Assembly (NCBI RefSeq): GCF_000190575.1
Contig: NC_015164.1
Span: 3,930,001 to 3,994,000, forward strand
From: Phocaeicola salanitronis DSM 18170
Lineage (GTDB): Bacteria; Bacteroidota; Bacteroidia; Bacteroidales; Bacteroidaceae
DNA length: 64,000 nucleotides
Direction of reading: 5' to 3'
The first letter of the stretch is position 1. Each line of letters starts with the position of its first letter. The translations under genes and the position numbers were made by a program. This document shows, piece by piece, positions 27,841 through 36,067 of this stretch. Below the pieces are notes generated by a model. It did not search any database. It saw nothing but the letters and a program-made list of their open reading frames with translations, and was not told the origin of the DNA.

Positions 27841-28953
27841 TTATAGTTCGCTTTCTTTCAGTCTCTCGGCGTTCTCCGCCACTATCAGGTGGTCGATACA
27901 ATCCTGTATGTCGCCGTCCATAAAGGCGGCAAGGTTGTAGATGGTATAATTGATGCGGTGGTCGGTGATGCGTCCCTGCGGGTAATTGTAGGTACGGATT
28001 TTTGCCGAACGGTCGCCGGTGCTTACCATGGTCTTGCGCTTCGAGGCGATATCGTCGATGTATTTCTGGTGTTCCTTGTCATATATAAAGGTACGCAGGC
28101 GTGCGAGCGCGCGCTCCTTATTTTTAGGCTGGTCGCGTGTCTCGGTACATTCTATCAGGATTTCTTCTACCACGCCCGTATTGGGGTTTTTCCAGTTATA
28201 GCGCAGGCGTACGCCCGATTCCACTTTGTTCACGTTCTGGCCTCCGGCACCGCTGCTTCGGAACGTATCCCATTTGATTTCGCCTTCATTGATTTCCACA
28301 TCAAAGGGTTCGGCTTCGGGCAATACGGCTACAGATGCCGCCGAGGTATGTACACGCCCCTGGGTTTCGGTGGCGGGTACGCGTTGCACCCGGTGCACGC
28401 CCGATTCGTATTTCAGTGTCCCGTATACCTTATCACCTGTCACGGAACAGATGATTTCCTTGAATCCGCCCGATGCGCCTTCGCTGGCACTCGATACTTC
28501 CAGCTTCCAGCCTTTGCGCTCGCAGTATTTCGAGTACATGCGGAAGAGGTCTCCGGCAAAGATAGCCGCTTCGTCCCCTCCGGTTCCCCCTCGGATTTCG
28601 AGGATGGCATTACGGTCGTCCTGCGGGTCGGCAGGGATGAGCAGAAGCTTGATTTCTTCTTCCAGTTCCGGTATGCGTGCTTCGCATGCGGCGGCTTCCT
28701 CGCGTGCCATTTCCTTCAGTTCCGGGTCGTTTTCGCCCATCATCATTTTTGCCTCTTCCAGTCCGTTCAGGCATTGCAGGTATTCCCCGCGTGCCTTCAT
28801 GATGTCGCTCAGCTCTTTGTATTCTTTCGTGAGCTTCACGTACCGCTTCTGGTCGGCGATGACGGAAGGGTCGGTAATCAGGGTCGAAACTTCTTCAAAG
28901 CGTGCCACCAGCCCGTCTAATTTCTCTAATAATGTGTTGTTGTTTTCTGACAT
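27841..28953 (-). CDS. prfA: Peptide chain release factor 1
   Basis: 370 aa. It releases the finished chain at UAA and UAG. The stop-codon recognition motif PxT is seen in QRVPATETQGR and the catalytic GGQ in SGAGGQNVNKVESGVRL. It starts 6 nt after the Fic gene stop. Its first codons (MSENNNTLLEKLD) are strikingly like the start of that Fic protein. Confidence 0.97.
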   Translation of the reverse strand: MSENNNTLLEKLDGLVARFEEVSTLITDPSVIADQKRYVKLTKEYKELSDIMKARGEYLQCLNGLEEAKMMMGENDPELKEMAREEAAACEARIPELEEEIKLLLIPADPQDDRNAILEIRGGTGGDEAAIFAGDLFRMYSKYCERKGWKLEVSSASEGASGGFKEIICSVTGDKVYGTLKYESGVHRVQRVPATETQGRVHTSAASVAVLPEAEPFDVEINEGEIKWDTFRSSGAGGQNVNKVESGVRLRYNWKNPNTGVVEEILIECTETRDQPKNKERALARLRTFIYDKEHQKYIDDIASKRKTMVSTGDRSAKIRTYNYPQGRITDHRINYTIYNLAAFMDGDIQDCIDHLIVAENAERLKESEL

Positions 28954-28959
28954 ATAAGT

Positions 28960-29724
28960 TTAACCTTCAATCAATTTGATGTATGTTTGTAACGCTTCTA
29001 TCTCTTTTTCTTCTACCAGTTGGCGGAAAGGTATCGGATTTTTGTCCACGTGCGATGCTTCCAGTGCTTGGTAATAGGTTAGTTTGCTTTCGGCATCTCC
29101 TTTTAGTACGATGAATACATATCCATGACGCAACAGGTAAAGGTTCATCAGCAGGCGCGAAGTCCGTCCGTTTCCGTCTATAAACGGATGAATGCGCACC
29201 AGCTCATCGTGCAGGTAGGCGGCAATGTTTACCGGATGAACGCCTTGGGTTTCCATTTCGCGGAAACGGATCAGGAAGTCTTCCATTTGCTTTTCTATCA
29301 GATAAGGTTGGGGAGGAACGTGCCTGCTTCCCGAAATCAGTATAGGCACCGTACGGTAACGCCCGGCATTTTCCCGGTCGATGCCTCGCAGGATAAGTGC
29401 ATGAATCTGGAGGATGACGCGTTCGGTCAGAGGCTCTTCACTTTGCGCCAGCTCTTTGATGAACGCAATGGCTTCCTGATGATTGATAGCCTCCAAGTGT
29501 TCGCGCATGCTTTTTCCGCTTATCGTGAGTCCTTCTTCTACCACCAAAGCGGTTTCCTGCAAGGTCAATGTATTGCCTTCTATCCGGTTGCTTTCGTATG
29601 TATATTCTATGTCGAGAGCTTCCCTTATTTTGTCCAATGCTTCTTTGGGAAGGGGGCGTAACGAACCCAGACGCGATTTCATCGCATCCAGCTTCGCTAA
29701 TAATGTATTGTTCTCTGACATCAT
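28960..29724 (-). CDS. Fic-family (AMPylase-type) protein with N-terminal inhibitory helix
   Basis: 254 aa. Canonical Fic motif HPFIDGNGRTSRLL (about residues 191-204) with all catalytic residues. The self-inhibitory segment SNRIEGN near residue 44 precedes the Fic core, which is the class II arrangement, so the enzyme is probably held inactive until a target or oligomer change releases it. It sits inside the purM-prfA-pyrF housekeeping operon. The start could be the second ATG (29721). Confidence 0.9.
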   Translation of the reverse strand: MMSENNTLLAKLDAMKSRLGSLRPLPKEALDKIREALDIEYTYESNRIEGNTLTLQETALVVEEGLTISGKSMREHLEAINHQEAIAFIKELAQSEEPLTERVILQIHALILRGIDRENAGRYRTVPILISGSRHVPPQPYLIEKQMEDFLIRFREMETQGVHPVNIAAYLHDELVRIHPFIDGNGRTSRLLMNLYLLRHGYVFIVLKGDAESKLTYYQALEASHVDKNPIPFRQLVEEKEIEALQTYIKLIEG

Positions 29725-29773
29725 AATCGGATTTTATCTCTGTTTCTTTTTTCGGGTTGGCACGTGTCGTGCA

Positions 29774-30067
29774 TTATTCCCAAAGCTTTCTTGAAAAGTC
29801 TATTTGCCGAAAGACGATACCCCAACAAATGAACCACCATACTATGCAGAACAGCAGCTCTTGGAACATCTTTCCCGAGAACGTGTGGTTCATGATGAGG
29901 GCAATGCAGGTCAGGGTAGAATCTATGGCTACGATGGCACACGCTACGCTGATTAAAATAAAATAGCCTCTCCGCACACATTGGTTTACACTGGTTAAAC
30001 CTTTCCAACGGCTGACAAGGAATGCGGAGAGTATGATAATCAAACAGACTAACCGGATGTATGCCAT
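29774..30067 (-). CDS. Small three-span membrane protein, unrecognised
   Basis: 97 aa from the ATG at 30067, which follows the purM stop by a single base (TGA-T-ATG). An upstream in-frame ATG at 30094 lies inside purM and is less likely. The sequence has three hydrophobic spans (VCLIIILSAFLV, FILISVACAIVAI, LLFCIVWWFICWGIVF), short basic loops, and ends in RKLWE. No family was recognised. Cotranscribed between purM and fic. Confidence 0.6.
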   Translation of the reverse strand: MAYIRLVCLIIILSAFLVSRWKGLTSVNQCVRRGYFILISVACAIVAIDSTLTCIALIMNHTFSGKMFQELLFCIVWWFICWGIVFRQIDFSRKLWE

Positions 30068-30068
30068 A

Positions 30069-31238
30069 TCAATACTTGAACTCCCCGAACTCACTCCGGA
30101 TAATCAGTTCCTTATGGTCGCTTTCCTCGATGCGTCCTACTACTTGCGCGTCGATGTTGAACGATTTCGAGATGGCGATGACTTCTTCGGCGTGTTCGGG
30201 CGAGAGGTAAACCTCCAGACGGTGTCCCATGTTGAATACCTTGTACATTTCGTCCCAATCTGTTCCGCTCTGTTCCTTGATGGTACGGAAGAGGGGAGGA
30301 ACGGGGAAGAGGTTGTCTTTGATTACCCGGCAATTGTCGCCTACGAAGTGGAGCACCTTCGTCTGTGCGCCTCCCGAGCAATGCACCATGCCGTGTATTT
30401 CCGGACGGAGTGCATCGAGCAGCTTCTTGACCACCGGCGCATACGTGCGGGTAGGAGAGAGCACCAGCTTGCCGGCATCGATGGGCGAGCCTTCTACCGG
30501 GTCGGTCAGCTTCAGGTTTCCGCTGTATACCAGGTCTTCGGGCACGGCGTGGTCGTAGCTTTCGGGATATTTCTCCGCCAGGTATTTGGCGAACACATCG
30601 TGGCGTGCCGAGGTCAGCCCGTTGCTTCCCATGCCGCCGTTGTATTCTTTTTCATACGTGGCTTGTCCGTAGGAGGCAAGTCCTACGATGACATCGCCCG
30701 GGCGGATATTGGCATTGTCTATCACGTCGGCACGCTTCATGCGGCAGGTCACGGTAGAGTCTACGATGATGGTGCGCACCAGGTCGCCCACATCGGCGGT
30801 TTCGCCTCCCGTGGCATATACGCCTACACCCATGCCGCGCAGTTCGGCAAGCAGTTCATCCGTACCGTTGATGATGGCGGAGATTACCTCGCCCGGTACC
30901 AGCAGTTTGTTGCGTCCGATAGTGGACGAGACCAATATGTTGTCGACCGCTCCCACGCAGAGCAGGTCGTCGATGTTCATAATCAGCGCGTCTTGTGCGA
31001 TGCCTTTCCATACCGACAGGTCGCCGGTCTCTTTCCAGTACAGGTATGCCAATGACGATTTGGTGCCTGCTCCGTCGGCGTGCATGATGTTGCAATATTC
31101 AGGGTCACCGCCCAAGATGTCGGGTATGATTTTGCAGAATGCTTTCGGGAAGATACCTTTATCGATGTTCTTGATGGCGTTGTGCACATCTTCTTTCGAT
31201 GCCGACACGCCGCGTTGCATATATCGTTGGTTGCTCAT
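30069..31238 (-). CDS. purM: Phosphoribosylformylglycinamidine cyclo-ligase (AIR synthase)
   Basis: 389 aa, the longer Bacteroidetes form. It closes FGAM to AIR with ATP in purine synthesis. Hallmarks are HADGAGTKSSLAY, NIDDLLCVGA, YATGGETADVGDLV, GLASYGQ and MVHCSGGAQTK. A -7 element TATTTTTG lies at 31274-31281 on the minus strand. It is the first gene of a run with a small membrane protein, fic, prfA, DUF4153 and pyrF. Confidence 0.95.
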   Translation of the reverse strand: MSNQRYMQRGVSASKEDVHNAIKNIDKGIFPKAFCKIIPDILGGDPEYCNIMHADGAGTKSSLAYLYWKETGDLSVWKGIAQDALIMNIDDLLCVGAVDNILVSSTIGRNKLLVPGEVISAIINGTDELLAELRGMGVGVYATGGETADVGDLVRTIIVDSTVTCRMKRADVIDNANIRPGDVIVGLASYGQATYEKEYNGGMGSNGLTSARHDVFAKYLAEKYPESYDHAVPEDLVYSGNLKLTDPVEGSPIDAGKLVLSPTRTYAPVVKKLLDALRPEIHGMVHCSGGAQTKVLHFVGDNCRVIKDNLFPVPPLFRTIKEQSGTDWDEMYKVFNMGHRLEVYLSPEHAEEVIAISKSFNIDAQVVGRIEESDHKELIIRSEFGEFKY

Positions 31239-31337
31239 AAGAATTTATGTTATAATATTGATTTATTGATTTGCAAAAATAGTGAATATTTCGGAGAATA
31301 GGAAACGCAAAGGCGTAAAAACGATGCCGGTAAGCAA

Positions 31338-32816
31338 CTATTCATAATTTGTCAATTGGAAAAATTCCAGCGGTTCGCTTTCGTTCCCGCACCGGTCTAC
31401 GGCGGTCACCGCCCAATAGAGGTATTCTTGCCAAGGCACTTCGGGCACATAGGTGTAGCGGGTGTCCTCGATGCGTGGGGCAATCAGGTTGAGGGGGTTC
31501 CGCGTGTCTACCGGATAAGTGTCCGACGCATAGAGGCGGTAATATACCGGCGAGAGGTTATCGGTAGAGGCTTCCCAGCGGAAACGGATGCCTCGGTCTA
31601 AAAGCGTGAAAGACGGCTCTTGGGGCTTGGCAGGTGCGATGCTGTCCGTCCATGTCATGGGCGGGACGAGTGCCGGAAGCGGGTAGAAATGTTGCCTCAG
31701 CTCGTCGAATACGCTTTTGGTATTGTCGAGCAGGAAGCGGGTACGGAAGTAAGCCTGTCCGTCCAGCCCGATGGAACGGATGAAATAGATTTGCCGGATG
31801 ACTTCGTCCAGTTGCCAGTCCTGTTCTTTGGGGTGCAGGAAGTAGATGCCCAGTCCGGGCACAATCCACCGCCCGTATGCATTCTCTTTCCAGTCGAGGG
31901 CAAACGGGTAAAAGTGGTTTCCTTGGAAATACATCATGGGGAAAAGTGCGTCGTGGATGCCTTCTTTCAGCCATTGCTGGGCGTCCTGATACACCTCTTC
32001 ATAGGCGTTCCAGCCGTGCGAAGAATAGCGTTCCGTATCGCGGTATTTGCCGATGGGCGAGCTGCTTACCTTTACCCACGGTTTCATCGACTTGACTTCG
32101 GTATATATCCGGCGCACGATACGTGTGATGTTGTCCCGCCGCCATTGTGTCAGGCCTTGCCGTTTCCCATACTTGCGGTATGTGCTTTGGTCGGGGAAGC
32201 GTTCCCCCTGCTCGGGGTACCGGATGTAATCGAGATGGATGCCGTCCACATCGTATCCGGATACGATTTCGCGCACGATGTTTGCCAGATATTCATCCGT
32301 TCCGGGATTGCCCGGGTCTAGGTACCAGCTTCCCTTGAATTGCCTGCAGAGCGAGGGGTGTTTGCGGGTCAGGGCGTTTTTCCCAAGCATCCGTATCTGG
32401 CGGGTGTTCCCGATGGGGATAGCCACGAGCCAGGCATGCAGTTCCATGCCCCGCCGGTGGCATTCTTCTATGGCGAATTTCAATGGGTCGTAGCCGGGAT
32501 GCTTGCCTTCGGTACCCGTCAGCGATTCGGCGAAAGGCTCGAATGCCGAGGGGTAGATTACGTCTCCCCGCAGGCGGGTTTGGAAAAGTACCGTATTGAA
32601 GTTGGCTTGTTTCAGCTGGTCAAGGATATGGCATAGTTCGGCCTTCTGGCGTTCGATGCCTTGGGGGGAGACGGCTTTATGGCTGGGCCAGTCCATACCG
32701 CCCAGCGTAGTGAGCCACGTGGCGCGTATCTCGTATTTCGGGGCTGTTTGCGCGAAAGCGGTGAGGAAGGGGAAGAGCAGCAGGGCGAGAATCGTATATC
32801 GTAGCTTTTGTCTCAT
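31338..32816 (-). CDS. GHL10-type glycoside hydrolase (DUF187 family) with C-terminal FN3-like domain
   Basis: 492 aa with a Sec signal peptide (cleavage after AFAQ). Residues about 25-390 form the GHL10 barrel: IRATWLTTLGGMDWP, FNTVLFQTRLRGDVIYPSA, VDGIHLDYIRYP (probable catalytic Asp region) and DALFPMMYFQ. The last ~100 residues look like a fibronectin-III-type strand set (YRLYASDTYPVD, YWAVTAVDRCGNES). Substrate is unknown; family members act on cell-wall-type glycans. A TATCTTTG -7 element lies at 32838-32845 (minus). It is on the opposite strand from the pectin genes that follow. Confidence 0.85.
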   Translation of the reverse strand: MRQKLRYTILALLLFPFLTAFAQTAPKYEIRATWLTTLGGMDWPSHKAVSPQGIERQKAELCHILDQLKQANFNTVLFQTRLRGDVIYPSAFEPFAESLTGTEGKHPGYDPLKFAIEECHRRGMELHAWLVAIPIGNTRQIRMLGKNALTRKHPSLCRQFKGSWYLDPGNPGTDEYLANIVREIVSGYDVDGIHLDYIRYPEQGERFPDQSTYRKYGKRQGLTQWRRDNITRIVRRIYTEVKSMKPWVKVSSSPIGKYRDTERYSSHGWNAYEEVYQDAQQWLKEGIHDALFPMMYFQGNHFYPFALDWKENAYGRWIVPGLGIYFLHPKEQDWQLDEVIRQIYFIRSIGLDGQAYFRTRFLLDNTKSVFDELRQHFYPLPALVPPMTWTDSIAPAKPQEPSFTLLDRGIRFRWEASTDNLSPVYYRLYASDTYPVDTRNPLNLIAPRIEDTRYTYVPEVPWQEYLYWAVTAVDRCGNESEPLEFFQLTNYE

Positions 32817-32900
32817 GTCGTGATGTTTTTAGGCGGGCAAAGATACAAACATTTTTCTTTTTTATTACTTTTGCGGGCGATGTTTATAAATGTGTTTTTG

Positions 32901-33265
32901 TTTGAAACGCAGATTAGCGCAGATTAACACAGATTTTATATTTATAGTCAATTAGAAATGTATAGCGAAAAATGATTTGTCATGCTTCACTACGTTACCA
33001 ATGACGGATTATCCTTAACCCTCTTGTCATTCTGACGACCGTAGGGAGGAAGAATCTCACATCCACGTGGATGTTTACGAGATCCTTCACGTTCGTTCAG
33101 GATGACAATAGCTTTGAAAAATCCCCGTCATAATCGAATGGGTTTTCCACAGGAAATGGGCACTCAGGATGACAAAATGAAAGCTAATTTCTGTTTTGAT
33201 ACACTCTCAAAACAAAACACGCCTTTAAAAGGATTATGATAATCTGCGCTAATCTGCGTTTCAAA
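32901..33265. repeat. MITE-like element with 26-bp perfect terminal inverted repeats
   Basis: The segment 32901-32926 (built from CGCAGATTAG-type 10-mers) is repeated exactly in reverse complement at 33240-33265. The 365-bp unit fills the 465-nt gap between the GHL10 gene and the barrel gene and contains a REP-type composite at 33023-33183. There is no ORF of note inside. The inverted tips also contain the wording of the common AATCTGCG intergenic repeats. Confidence 0.8.
33023..33183 (-). repeat. REP-like composite (copy 1, reversed orientation)
   Basis: Contains a perfect 14-bp palindrome CATCCACGTGGATG (33060-33073), flanked by GATCCTTC-type inverted arms and GTCATCCTGA-type ends. The same composite occurs in the opposite orientation at 37889-38032, including the stretch read as GTCATAATCGAATGG there. 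It is a dispersed intergenic repeat, not coding. Confidence 0.8.
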
Positions 33266-33281
33266 AACGATAAAGAATAGT

Positions 33282-34529
33282 ATGAAAAAGCAAGTTGTAT
33301 TATTGGCAGCCCTGCTGGGAGGTACACTGGCAGGCAATGCGCAGAAGAAAGAATTCGACTATAAATTTTATGGTCAGGTGCGTACCGATTTGTTCTATAA
33401 CAGCCGGTCGAATTCGGAAACGGTGGACGGACTGTTCTATATGTATCCGCTGGATAAAGTGGAAGACCCTAACGGAAAAGACCTGAACGACAACGGGAAC
33501 AGCGATTTCTATACCCTTTATACCCGTTTGGGCGTGGACGTGACGGGACCGATGCTGGGCAAGGCAAAGACTTCGGCAAAGGTGGAAGTGGACTTCCGCG
33601 GTTCGGGCACAACGTATTCGCTCTTCCGCATCCGCCACGTGTATTTCAATCTTGACTGGGGCAAGTCGGCGTTGCTGGTGGGGCAGACCTGGCATCCGCT
33701 CTATGGCGATGTGGCTCCCGAAATACTGAACCTCAACATGGGCGCTCCTTACCAGCCCTTCAGCCGCGCTCCGCAAATCCGGTACCGCTTCACTTCGGAA
33801 AACTTCCGCCTGACCGCCGCCGCTATCTGGCAATCGCAATACCTTTCGGTAGGTCCCAGTTCCAACGAGCCGGGCGCTACCGCTACCCGCAAGCACCAGG
33901 ATTTCATCAAGTGGAGCAGCATCCCCGAGGTGTATGTGGGCGTGGATTACAAGCGGCCGGGCTTGATAGCCGGTGCCGGCGTACATGTCAGCTCCATTAC
34001 GCCCCGTACCCAGTCGGAAACCGGGAGCGGCACGTATAAGGTGGACGAACGCATCACCGGCATTTCGGGCGAGGCGCATGTGAAATACACGCGTAACAAT
34101 TGGCTGGTAGCCGCCAAAACCGTATTGGGCACCAACCTGACGCAAGCCAGCACCGTAGGCGGATACGGCATCCGGAGCATCGACCCCGTGACCGGCGAGC
34201 AGGAGTATGCGCCGCTCCGCACTTCTACTACGTGGGTGAACGTGGCATACGGCAAGACGTGGCGTCCGGCATTGTTCTTCGGTTACCTGAAAGGCTTGGG
34301 GGCTACGGAAGAAGTGCCCTACGGCACGTTAGGCACAGGAACCACCCTCGACCAGCTTTTCACCGGCACCGCCGAACTGACTTATAACCGCCCGCACTGG
34401 AAGTTCGGTGCCGAATATTCGGTGTGCAACGCCTGGTACGGCGATGAATTCGATGCGAAAGCCAAGGCGCTTTCTTCGCACACCGTCTTGAACCACCGCT
34501 TGGTAGTGACGGCTATTTTCCAGTTTTAA
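33282..34529 (+). CDS. Porin-like outer-membrane beta-barrel protein
   Basis: 415 aa. Signal peptide MKKQVVLLAALLGGTLAGNAQ, then FDYKFYGQVRTDLFYN and alternating strands typical of a 16-strand-type porin (FYTLYTRLGVDVTGP, VDFRGSGTTYSLFRIRHVY, WGKSALLVGQTWHPLYG), ending in a terminal aromatic strand (LVVTAIFQF). It may admit pectin oligomers for the neighbouring enzymes. There is no SusC/SusD pair in the locus, so this barrel is the only visible uptake candidate. Base composition is GC-rich like the genes after it. Confidence 0.75.
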   Translation: MKKQVVLLAALLGGTLAGNAQKKEFDYKFYGQVRTDLFYNSRSNSETVDGLFYMYPLDKVEDPNGKDLNDNGNSDFYTLYTRLGVDVTGPMLGKAKTSAKVEVDFRGSGTTYSLFRIRHVYFNLDWGKSALLVGQTWHPLYGDVAPEILNLNMGAPYQPFSRAPQIRYRFTSENFRLTAAAIWQSQYLSVGPSSNEPGATATRKHQDFIKWSSIPEVYVGVDYKRPGLIAGAGVHVSSITPRTQSETGSGTYKVDERITGISGEAHVKYTRNNWLVAAKTVLGTNLTQASTVGGYGIRSIDPVTGEQEYAPLRTSTTWVNVAYGKTWRPALFFGYLKGLGATEEVPYGTLGTGTTLDQLFTGTAELTYNRPHWKFGAEYSVCNAWYGDEFDAKAKALSSHTVLNHRLVVTAIFQF

Positions 34530-34550
34530 GGGGAAAAGTGTACCCGATTC

Positions 34551-34574
34551 CATGTCCTTGTACGTTATTGCATG
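34551..34574 (+). promoter_or_regulatory. Candidate hybrid-regulator operator, site A
   Basis: CATG, four variable bases, TGTACGTTATT, one variable base, CATG. The same 24-nt pattern (20 of 24 identical) recurs at 38853-38876. In both places it ends exactly 21 nt before a TAnnTTTG-type -7 element and takes the place of the missing -33. The likely binder is the AraC domain of the hybrid regulator at 44798, since both target genes encode hydrolases of this locus. Confidence 0.55.
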
Positions 34575-34595
34575 GCAGGAACGGAAGGAGTGTGT

Positions 34596-34603
34596 TATTT
34601 TTG
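34596..34603 (+). promoter_or_regulatory. -7 element of the GH105 gene
   Basis: TATTTTTG, 21 nt after site A and 42 nt before the GH105 ATG. The transcription start would be near 34610. There is no -33 TTG at the right distance, which fits an activator-dependent promoter. Confidence 0.5.
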
Positions 34604-34645
34604 TAGCGGAAATTTAATGTAAAACCATTAGCTATAAAAAGACAC

Positions 34646-35815
34646 ATGAAAAAGACAATCATTGCATTAGGCATGCAGCTGCTTTTTGCTTCGGTGGCGT
34701 TGGCTTCCAATCCCTACCGGGAAGCGGCACAGCGTTTTGCCGGTTCGGAAATGGCGCGTTTCCCCGAAGCGTGGCAGCTCGACCATGGGAAACGCCTGTT
34801 CTTCGGCTATGCGCAGGGCGTAGGATGTTGCGCGATGCTGGAGATGTGGAAAGCTACCGGCGAGCGCAAGTATTACGAGTATGTGGAAGAGTGGGGCGAT
34901 ACCCTTATCGATGCCAACGGAACCATCTGGAAATACGAGATGGCAGATTATAACCTGGATTTCATCAATTCGGGGAAAGTGTTGTTCGACCTGTACCGCG
35001 AAACCAAGGACGGGAAGTACAAGAAAGCGATGGACGTGCTGGTACGCCAGCTGAGCCGCCATCCGCGCACGTTGGAAGGGGGCTTCTGGCACAAGCTGGT
35101 CTATCCGCATCAGATGTGGCTGGACGGGCTTTACATGGCTTCGCCTTTCTTGGCGCGCTACGGAGCGGAGTTCGGGCGTCCCGACTTGATAGACGATGCC
35201 GTGAAGCAGTTCCGCATCTGCCACGAGCACACGTACGATGCCCGGACAGGGCTGTATTATCATGCGTGGGACGAGAGCAAGTCGCAGCGGTGGGCGAATC
35301 CCGAGACCGGAACTTCTCCCAATTTCTGGGGACGGAGCATCGGATGGTGGTTCATGGCGCTGGTGGATGTGCTCGATTATATTTCCGAGGACCATTCCGG
35401 ACGTGCCGAACTGGTTGGATACATTCAGGGCCTTGCCGAAGCGCTCCCCAAGTATCAGGACAAGGACGGGCTTTGGTATCAGGTGATTGACCAGCCCCAG
35501 CGTGAAGGCAACTTCCCCGAAGCCTCGGTCACTACGCAATGCATGTATGCATACGCCAAGGCGGTAAACAAAGGGTATATCGCTCCGGAATACCGTGCGG
35601 TGGCAGAAAAGGCCTTCCGTGGGCTGAACGCGAAGCTGATGAAGGAAAATGCCGACGGAACCCAGACGCTGACCCGCTGCTGTCAGGTAGGAGGCTTGGG
35701 CGGAAAGCCGTACCGCGACGGAAGCTTCGAGTATTACATCGGCGAGAAAATGCGCGATAACGATGCCAAGGCTACGGGCCCTTACATCATGGGGTGTCTG
35801 GAGCTGGGCAAGTAA
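34646..35815 (+). CDS. GH105 unsaturated rhamnogalacturonyl hydrolase
   Basis: 389 aa with a signal peptide (cleavage after ALAS). The (alpha/alpha)6 fold of YteR/YesR-type enzymes is shown by HGKRLFFGYAQGVGCCAML, HQMWLDGLYMASPFLARYG with the catalytic Asp at residue 160, YHAWDESKSQRWANPETG, SPNFWGRSIGWWFMAL and the C-terminal QVGGLGGKPYRDGSFEYYI. It removes the unsaturated galacturonyl unit left by rhamnogalacturonan lyases. It is driven by the promoter with candidate operator site A and is followed by GH28. Confidence 0.93.
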   Translation: MKKTIIALGMQLLFASVALASNPYREAAQRFAGSEMARFPEAWQLDHGKRLFFGYAQGVGCCAMLEMWKATGERKYYEYVEEWGDTLIDANGTIWKYEMADYNLDFINSGKVLFDLYRETKDGKYKKAMDVLVRQLSRHPRTLEGGFWHKLVYPHQMWLDGLYMASPFLARYGAEFGRPDLIDDAVKQFRICHEHTYDARTGLYYHAWDESKSQRWANPETGTSPNFWGRSIGWWFMALVDVLDYISEDHSGRAELVGYIQGLAEALPKYQDKDGLWYQVIDQPQREGNFPEASVTTQCMYAYAKAVNKGYIAPEYRAVAEKAFRGLNAKLMKENADGTQTLTRCCQVGGLGGKPYRDGSFEYYIGEKMRDNDAKATGPYIMGCLELGK

Positions 35816-35818
35816 ATA

Positions 35819-36033
35819 TTGAACACAGAGGCACAGAGACACGGAGAAATATAGAAAAGTCAAATGTAACGGAGCTATTACGTTATGTCGAGGGTGTATC
35901 TGATTATCTAAAAATAATGTCATCCTGAGCAAAGCGAAGGATCTCTTCAGGGCGTATGCCATACGCCCCTACATGGGATGTTTGCGGATATTCAATTTAA
36001 ATAAAACTCTGTGCCTTCGTGTCTCTGTGTTCC
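35819..36033. repeat. Intergenic element with 8-bp-period inverted tips and an inner REP cassette
   Basis: The left tip (35819-35846) is a run of ACAGAGGC-type octamers beginning GAACACAGAG; the right tip (36007-36033) is the imperfect reverse complement, ending CTCTGTGTTCC. Inside are GTCATCCTGAGC-type REP sequence (35919-35946) and the 43-nt GGGCGTATGC cassette (35950-35992). It fills the GH105-GH28 gap. Confidence 0.7.
35950..35992 (+). repeat. GGGCGTATGC cassette, copy 1
   Basis: A GGGCGTATGCCATACGCCC palindrome followed by CTACATGGGATG and TTTGCGGATATT. The same 43 nt, differing slightly at the palindrome centre, is found inverted at 44498-44540, and a palindrome core alone at 44573-44595. 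This is a dispersed element shared by different gaps of the locus. Confidence 0.8.
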
Positions 36034-36067
36034 AATCCATTTTTTAACATAAACTTAAAATAAAATC

